DNA of 64,000 nt. It comes from Yponomeuta sedellus. Taxonomy: Eukaryota > Arthropoda > Insecta > Lepidoptera > Yponomeutidae. Position 1 is the first letter of the stretch; each line of letters begins with the position of its first letter. Of the stretch, positions 57,766 through 64,000 are shown piece after piece. The stretch spans positions 20,998,279-21,062,278 of the forward strand of contig OW203732.1 in NCBI GenBank assembly GCA_934045075.1. Direction: 5' to 3'. The notes beneath the pieces were generated by a model. It was not told where the DNA came from. It saw only the letters and a program-made list of their open reading frames with translations, and did not search any database. The translations under genes were made by a program, and so were the position numbers.

Positions 57766-57880
57766 ATTTTAATGAAATCAATTTTATTTCAGCGTAAAGA
57801 ATATACATTCTGTTTGCTGAATGTCAATGTACCTATACAATGTAAAGCCGCTGCCTTCGGGCCGTAGAGTAGTGTAAAAA
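57766..57880 (-). mobile_element. LINE 3' end fragment (family J)
   Basis: Inverted relative of 34235-34345: tacattctgtttgctgaatg, ccgctgccttcgggccgtag. Confidence 0.55.
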
Positions 57881-58478
57881 AAAGACAGCGGGAAAAAAAC
57901 GCCACTCTGACCATTTTTTTTCATGTCATATTAAATCTAATATGACATCAGTTACCCACCTATACGTATGATAAGATTTCATGATTACCATCAATAACTT
58001 TAAATGCCAAAGCATTAGTGAATTATCTTACAAGGAAGAATTATTAATTATTCCTGAATAATTTTAGTAAGGAAAACAGTTTTACCGTCGGTATTGATGT
58101 TACTTTCAATATTTCTTAAATGCTGTACAGTGGGCTAATTTTTGTGTTGATCTTGTAGATGTGTGTGTGGAAATGTCAATAATTTTTCATCTATCTATCA
58201 AATAGATCTTAAAAACATGTTTTTGTGCCAAAAACCAAGATGTTCCGACGACTGTGTAAGTACTAAGTTGAAAGAGGGAAGTCTTCGAGCGAAGTTCCCT
58301 TTCCCCTGATAATATTATGTACTGTGAATTTACTGGCATCCTGATTAGGTTAACGTTCCTTCGCGGAAATAAATCCAGCTTAATGCTCATCCATAGACCT
58401 GTTTTACGTTCCTTTGCGAACTGGGAAAGTATTATTAGTTTTTTCTCTCGCGATCCGACCTTATGGCAAATGTGCTGC
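57881..58478. other. Unassigned stretch
   Basis: No gene or family recognised. A local inverted pair (tcatattaaatctaatatga) lies at about 57925-57945. Confidence 0.35.
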
Positions 58479-58740
58479 CTGCATCGACCTCCATGTATAC
58501 CTACTCCATGGAGGTCAGTGGAAGTATTATGAATTTTGTTCTTTCGGATCAGGCTAGTTTTAACCCTTTATCGGGCAGAGGTAGTATAATTTTTTATTGG
58601 TCTTGGGCTTTCTTTCAAAGTGGTAAGGTTCAGTTGCTAGTGGTAGTTACTATACCATTGCCTGGTAAAGCGTTAAAATGTGTTGCCAGTATTGACCTCT
58701 ATGGTATACCTACTCCATAGAGGTCAGTGGAAGTATTATA
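58479..58740 (+). repeat. Direct repeats each carrying a hairpin
   Basis: Copies at about 58479-58531 and 58686-58738 share gtatacctactccat and aggtcagtggaagtattat. Copy 1 pairs gacctccatg (58486-58495) with catggaggtc (58507-58516). Copy 2 pairs gacctctatg (58694-58703) with catagaggtc (58716-58725). The one stem difference is matched on both sides (C-G versus T-A). Confidence 0.85.
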
Positions 58741-58744
58741 TTAT

Positions 58745-59115
58745 GAACTAGCTTTCGCCCGCAACTCCGTCTGCGTGCACTTTAGTAGCTACAAAATGTT
58801 GGAACCCCGTTCACTCCCTTAACGGTTAAATTTAAAAAAAACGGCGAACACGTGTTCAATCAATCGTATTGAACAATATTTATTTTAAGTTTCAAGAAAA
58901 TTTGACAACAATTTTTAAACCTCCTATACAAATTTTGCCATCCTTTTTCACCCCCTTGGGGATTGAATTTAAAAAAATCCGGTCTCATTCTTTGCCAACT
59001 TATATATATAGACCCTCTGTGCAAAATTTCACCTTCCTAAGTCCAAGGGCTTGGGCTTGGCGTTGATGAGTGAGTCAGTCAGTCAAGACTTTGAACTTTA
59101 TTTATATAGATTCTT
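58745..59115 (+). repeat. Dispersed 'ctagctttcgcccgcaactc' repeat
   Basis: Starts ctagctttcgcccgcaactc cgtctgcg, contains ttcacccccttggggattga, ends gagtgagtcagtcagtcaag actttgaactttatttatat ag. This type is abundant in moth genomes; the start is also seen at 29561-29600. Class not determined. Confidence 0.65.
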
Positions 59116-59254
59116 TCGGATCCCACTTGTTTTTTAAAAAGGTAGTGCCTGTATTGAGACTACCTGAAAATCATATTTCATGTATCGTAGCCCCCTCAAT
59201 TTATTTTCTTTAATTATTTATTTACAAAGTGAATATATATCTAAATAATCTGTG

Positions 59255-59515
59255 AATATTTGCTGCTGGACATAGCCCACTGCTGGACATAGCCCTCCCC
59301 TAATGAGCACCATAGCGCAAGGTTGCGCCATCATTGGGGGTAGTGCCCATAATCCACACGCTGGGCATGCGGGTTGGGAATCGCAGTTTGGTGGAATTGT
59401 ACTGCAGGGGGCGCTGCTGCCCACCCTCTTGTTTGTGTCCCTTAGTCACCTTTTACGACACCTGTGGGAAGAATTTGGGTTGGCGCTATTCTCTAGGCCG
59501 ACACCACACAGCAAC
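59255..59515 (-). mobile_element. Composite repeat with an RTE terminal piece, second copy
   Basis: Same order as 35565-35835 on the minus strand (gtcgtaaaaggtgactaagg, gcagcagcgccccctgcagt, catgcccagcgtgtggatta, ctcattaggggagggctatg). A further scrap is at about 59610-59670 (cacccgcgggaagaatttgg). Confidence 0.7.
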
Positions 59516-59670
59516 TTACGTAGACTTTGTTATATTATAGCTACACTAAGGTTAATGTTGTTGACGCAAAACAGGAAATCTAAGTCTTTTTAATGTGAAT
59601 GTACTTATATCTCTGACACCCGCGGGAAGAATTTGGGTTGGTGCTATTCTCTAGGCCGACACCACACACC

Positions 59671-60596
59671 AGATGTGGAGATGTCGTCCAGCAAACCTTA
59701 GAGAGTCGGAGAAGCACTAAAAAGCAGTAAGAAGTAGTGGTTGTTCTTTAAAAAGATAGTAAAAATATTAAGTAATTGTGTTAGCCACAGGCAAATAGTA
59801 GTTCAATTAATTGAAATATTGGCTGCTACAAACAGTGATCTTTCCTACCATGTGACACAGAGGCATATGTAAACAAGTTACTCCACAGAGAAATAACGTA
59901 GTTTTAGCGCGGAAATATGTACGCAGAGGCAGGTTCACTTTATGTGAAATTCCTTTGCACATTCCAAGAGCAGAAAACTTAAAAGAAATGTACGAAAAAG
60001 AGAAAATCCCTTTGATGTAAAAGAGCCAGCATATTTTTGCCGACTGCGTTTTTAATTTAAAACACCACACGAACTTAAGTAATTATCAAGAAGTTATTTG
60101 GTCGGATTTAATTACTTACTTAAATTAATTAAAACTTGTCTAGTTAATTTTTGGCTCGAACATTGTTTCTGAGTAATTTTCTTAGATTTAATGTAGGCGT
60201 CTACTCCCTAGGCATTTTGTACCAAATTACTTTTTTCTCGAGAACCTGGGAAAAAAACTGCGAGATTCAATTCTCCTTTACTTGTTCCGTCGTATTTCTT
60301 TTACTCGTTGCGACAGAACTAAGAACCTCATCATAGATGATAGAAAAAACAAAAGAGCATCAAACTTTTTTATTTTATTATGTCGCCAAATAACTGAGCT
60401 TTGCCTGCCAGTATTTTCTTTTTCTTTATCCAAGGAGTTTATACTTTATTCTCTGTACTTATTGAACACATCTCATACATTGCAAAGCCGGTTAACAAAT
60501 AGGTTTCATCAATCGAACAATATATTTATTTGTTACACAATATTATTTGGTCAAATATTATGTTAAGAAACCAATGGTCGCAGGTTCTCGAGACTA
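59671..60596. other. Unassigned stretch
   Basis: Short frames at 59807-60070 and 60282-60566 show no domain. AT-rich. Confidence 0.35.
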
Positions 60597-61045
60597 TGTA
60601 GTCTTACGACTTTATTATGTCTGGATGTTAACAATGATGACCTATGGCACTGAAATATGGTCTCTCACTATGGGCCTCATAAGAAAACTCAAGGTCACGT
60701 AACGAGCTATGAAAAGGGCTATGCTCGGAATTTCTCTGCGAAAACGAATCAGAAATGATGAAATCCATAGACTAACGAAAGTCGTCAACATAGCTTGTTG
60801 GATTAGTAAGTTGATCTGGCAGTGGGCGGGGCACATAGCACGTAGAGTTGATGGCCGATGGGGTCGAAAAGTTCTGGAATGGAGACTATAAATATATCGG
60901 CAAGCGCAGCGTAGGATCACCAGCAACAAGAAGACTATCTCATCCAAGTGGCAGGAAGTCACCGGATGCAAGCCGCTTCCCAACCAGTCTGTTTGGAAAT
61001 CCATGGAGGAAGCCTATGCCCAGCAGTGGACTTCTGGTGGCTGAA
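60597..61045 (+). pseudogene. RTE-type LINE ORF2 C-terminal third, decayed
   Basis: MMTYGTEIWSLTMGLIRKLK, RAMKRAMLGISLRKRIRNDE, WQWAGHIARRVDGRWGRKVL and finally SMEEAYAQQWTSGG-stop match the TYG.ETW.L ... RAMERAMLG.SLRDRIRN ... WQWAGHIARR.DGRW ... EAYVQQW series of RTE endonuclease/reverse transcriptases. In-frame stops and at least one frameshift (about 60890) make it non-functional. The polymerase core lies outside the fragment. Confidence 0.9.
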
Positions 61046-61340
61046 TCATGATGATAATGTCTGGGTGTATTTCCAAGATTGTGATGTCCCTGCCTGGTTA
61101 ATAGGTACTTTGTTTAGGACCAGGTCGAGCCGCGGTTTATCTTACACAACATTTTCAACTGTCAATTTTTAGTCAGTTGTTTTTTTTTTATCCAATTTGG
61201 CCAACTGACGGCTTAGTTTACCTAGATTATAAATTTTTTGGGTAGGAGAAATTAGGAGTTAATTTTGAACCTATTCTAATACTTACAATGAAATGTATAT
61301 TTTACGTTCTGGATGGTTTTTGCGTTTGATATATGCAACG
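61046..61340. other. LINE tail and unassigned sequence
   Basis: After the pseudogene comes tgatgataatgtctgggtgt, then gattgtgatgtccctgcctg g ... ggaccaggtcgag, which resembles 16205-16258. Nothing else recognised. Confidence 0.4.
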
Positions 61341-61450
61341 TTTCAAACGCTGAGGCATTTGAACACAGACACTCAGGTTTCCTCACAAATGTGCCTCAGC
61401 GCTTGAAATCTCCAATCGCATGGTAATTAAGCCCATACTCTCGACGTTTA
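61341..61450 (-). mobile_element. SINE-E fragment with internal inversion
   Basis: cgctgaggcatttgaacaca and ctcaggtttcctcacaaatg are minus-oriented SINE-E body. They are followed by gcctcagcgcttgaaatctc caatcgcatggtaattaag from the same region in opposite orientation. Confidence 0.6.
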
Positions 61451-62073
61451 TACGCTACATAATATATATATAAACATGCATAAAATTGATGGATATAGAA
61501 CACTTGAATGTATGTAGAATTATATACATAAAACATAATAATTATGTTTATCATCCACCCGACTAATTATTTATATATATATATATAAAATTACGACATC
61601 ATTAGTTTGCCAAACTGCTAATGCAATTCATCGGCAAGCTCTTGGTAACAGTTCTTTGTAACTTACTCAACTAACATTACTTTCTACACAACTAACATCG
61701 ATAATATTTTATGTCTACAAACTACTTAACACAAAGCGCTTAAGCATACTTTTAAATTGTGCTTTTCTGAGATGCTTATTACATAATTCCTCTGGGAGGT
61801 TTTTGTAAATTGCAGGTACCAAACAATTACTTAGCCTAGATCCAAAATAATGATAATAATGAATGGAGTCTTGAGTAGACTACTCGACAGTAAAACTAAG
61901 GTTCAGCAGTAAACTACAGTGGAAACCGGTTGAAGCCGGTTCTTAATTCGGCTTATGGTGGAGCGTCCACTTGTAATCTCCTACACCGACCGACTAATTG
62001 AAGCGGTCGCTGCTTGCAACGGCCACAAACAGGCAATTTTTTGTTGCTTGGTGTTGATGGCACTTGCTTAAGA
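61451..62073. other. Unassigned stretch
   Basis: TA-rich low complexity at 61460-61590. No gene recognised. Confidence 0.35.
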
Positions 62074-62245
62074 CAAATTAAACATATAGTTTAAATAACT
62101 AACTTTATTTTTATATAACGTTACGTTAGTTATTACTGCAATACTGCCTAGTTTTTCTTTCTTTTTGTCCAAGAGTCCGTTAAGGCAAGTTGCATTTTTA
62201 TAATATTATCGAATAAACGCTATAGTTTTCATTATCATTATTACT
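62074..62245 (+). repeat. Dispersed repeat I, copy 2
   Basis: See 40814-41037: atagtttaaataactaactt, aaggcaagttgcatttttat, cgctatagttttcattatca. Confidence 0.75.
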
Positions 62246-62570
62246 CGTATGTTTACAGAAACAGTTCACGCTAAGAAAAATAAAATGTGCTCCCATTTTG
62301 GTACGTCATTTTCAGAAACTGTTTTTCTTGTTCAGGTTTCCATTTTCATTTTTAACTTCCATTATCATTTTTGTTTTCAGGTTTCCATTTTAATTTTTAA
62401 AGTTTCATAAACCCTTACTTTGAGACATATTTTGTTATATAACCTGCCAAAAAGTAATTCGAGTCACGTGCTACTGAAACGGTCCATACAAATCCAGCGC
62501 AAACGGTAACGTTGCAAGCTACTAGTGGCGCCTTTGACGCTTTGAGTTATCATATCATGGCATCGTATGA
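62246..62570. other. Unassigned stretch
   Basis: ttcaggtttccattttcatt and caggtttccattttaatttt form a local duplication (about 62333 and 62378). No gene. Confidence 0.4.
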
Positions 62571-62775
62571 TGACGGCCTCTGTAGCGCAGCGGTAGCTTC
62601 TGCCTACCATGCCAGAGGTCCCGGGTTCGATCCCCGGCTGCGGGCAAAAAAAACCTCCAGGTCTTGGATGTTTACCTGTTTGTGCTGTCGTTGTTTCTGG
62701 TTCCCACGGCACAGGGTATCCTAGTGTGGGGCCAGAAGCAATGAATGTGCCTGTATGTAAATGTAAAAAAAAATT
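62571..62775 (+). mobile_element. SINE-B copy, best preserved
   Basis: Head ggcctctgtagcgcagcggt ... cccgggttcgatccccggct, a run of a's, the body (cttggatgtttacctgtttg, ggttcccacggcacagggta, ctagtgtggggccagaagca) and a gtatgtaaatgtaaaaaaaa tail. Confidence 0.88.
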
Positions 62776-64000
62776 GTTGTGTTATATAATGTCTTCACCC
62801 TACTTGGTGAGTTTATTTGTACGCATGGCACGGATTTTTTTTATACAAAGGCCGGGTATGAATGTAAATGTATTGCATTTTGTATATTAAATTGTATACC
62901 CAAAATGTAAAGGAGAGCACGCTGCTTACCGACGTGCATGTACTACCTAGTTCGGATAGCAGAGGCTGCACTTTAACTGAAAAATGCATGTGTGACAAAT
63001 ACAATTAATTTTATTTCATTTTACGTTTCTGTTTTGTTACATACAAGTTTAGTGTAAATTGTGAATCTGTAGAACAAGCGTGCTCTCCTAATACGAGATT
63101 TTTAAACTGAGATACTGAACAACAGTTTTATTTGATTAATTATGTGAATAAAAAATTTTGATCTTTTGAATTTTGGATGTGAAACCGTCCTGTTATAGAA
63201 CAATGATAGAATCACGGCTGGGTCACGTGACACGCTGTTTCATTATATTGACGCTTTGCAGATTTGATACGTGATACATGCATCCAGGTATCAAACCTTC
63301 GTAGAGCAAATGTGATGAAAAAGCCTGACACTTGATGCAGTAAAAAACTTAATCGATGATGTAATGCGTTAACAGAAATTCAGCATCATTTCCCAACAAC
63401 AGTACCAGCGCCTTGATTACGTATTTTTTACGTACGCATCTGTGTGCAAAAATATAGTATCTACTGGACATTGTCGTACAATTATTTTATTTATTAAGGC
63501 ACACCAACAGCACAAACACATTACAAGTAAAAACTTAAATTTATAACAGAGAGCTGGCGTTTGTGCCAATACAAATTATTCATAATATCATATAATACTT
63601 GATATATACCACGCCTCATATCTATACCGCAGTTTTTTGATTCGTTTCAGTCTCTACTTTCTCGGTTCTTTACTCGTTTAATTAGTCCACTACTAGGGTA
63701 GTTTAGCCGGTTTTCGGCCATTTAAGGACATTTTCATATTCAGAGCGATTTTTTTCAATGACAGAGTAAACAAAAATGGACAAATAAAATACTTTTGAAT
63801 CGTAAAACTATTGCAATTTCCATTTTTCAAACCTTCATCTAAGAAAACATTATCTTTTAATTATAAAAAATAAAAATATCGTGAGGTGTGGATTTTGGCC
63901 TTTCCCGGCCACCTATTTCAGTTTACGGCCACTTGTTTTGTTAGTTTTCGGCCATATTGTTTTTTCTAATAACTCTTATTTTTATGGTGGTGTATCGTTT
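62776..64000. other. Unassigned stretch to the window end
   Basis: No gene recognised. At 63700-63955 ttttcggcca/ggccactt motifs recur (63715, 63908, 63925, 63950), a weak short repeat. Confidence 0.35.

Overview
This looks like nuclear DNA from an insect, most probably a moth or butterfly (Lepidoptera). The base composition is AT-rich. The window is packed with short interspersed elements, 3' ends of non-LTR retrotransposons of types common in lepidopteran genomes (RTE-type ends coding ..EAYVQQWT, and 'gcaataaggccgcc...gtacaataaagaatattctta' tails), MITEs and long perfect microsatellites. There are no operons or bacterial features. The taxonomic call rests on recognition of repeat types, not on a database search.

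Layout. 1-10.67 kb: repeat-rich intergenic DNA with SINE families, two inverted SINE dimers, a 5S-rRNA-derived SINE and an (AAT)n array. 10.67-26.76 kb: a young non-autonomous LTR element (about 3.5 kb, 309-bp LTRs differing at one base, 4-bp target duplication, no gag-pol, an internal array of a conserved motif) is caught in a giant inverted duplication: left arm 10949-16516, loop 16517-17951, right arm 17952-23540. It is joined directly to a second inverted duplication: 23541-24541, loop 24542-25761, arm 25762-26762. The arms look identical apart from a microsatellite length difference and one foldback retroposon present only in the right arm. 27.5-30.1 kb: a nested 5S-SINE/tRNA-SINE pair and a SINE dimer with a clear target duplication.

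The only convincing host protein gene is an intronless alpha-tubulin at 30556-31905. It is complete (449 codons) and ends in EEY, but glutamate 254, the catalytic residue that triggers GTP hydrolysis at the inter-dimer interface, is glycine.

32.6-47 kb: a deleted Harbinger transposon that keeps its first transposase exon, several TIR elements, SINE and LINE fragments. 47.9-51.1 kb: a compound tetranucleotide array, about 0.85 kb of (CTCA)n followed by about 2.3 kb of (ATTT)n. 51.8-52.8 kb: a TIR element with an internal duplication, a nested pogo-like MITE and a 27-bp SINE scrap with its own target duplication. 53-64 kb: decayed LINE reverse transcriptase C-termini, more SINEs, and hairpin-bearing direct repeats.

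Most of the remaining short open frames are chance frames inside repeats or microsatellites and are not listed as genes. Family names used here (SINE-A, LINE-F, element H and so on) are labels for this window only.
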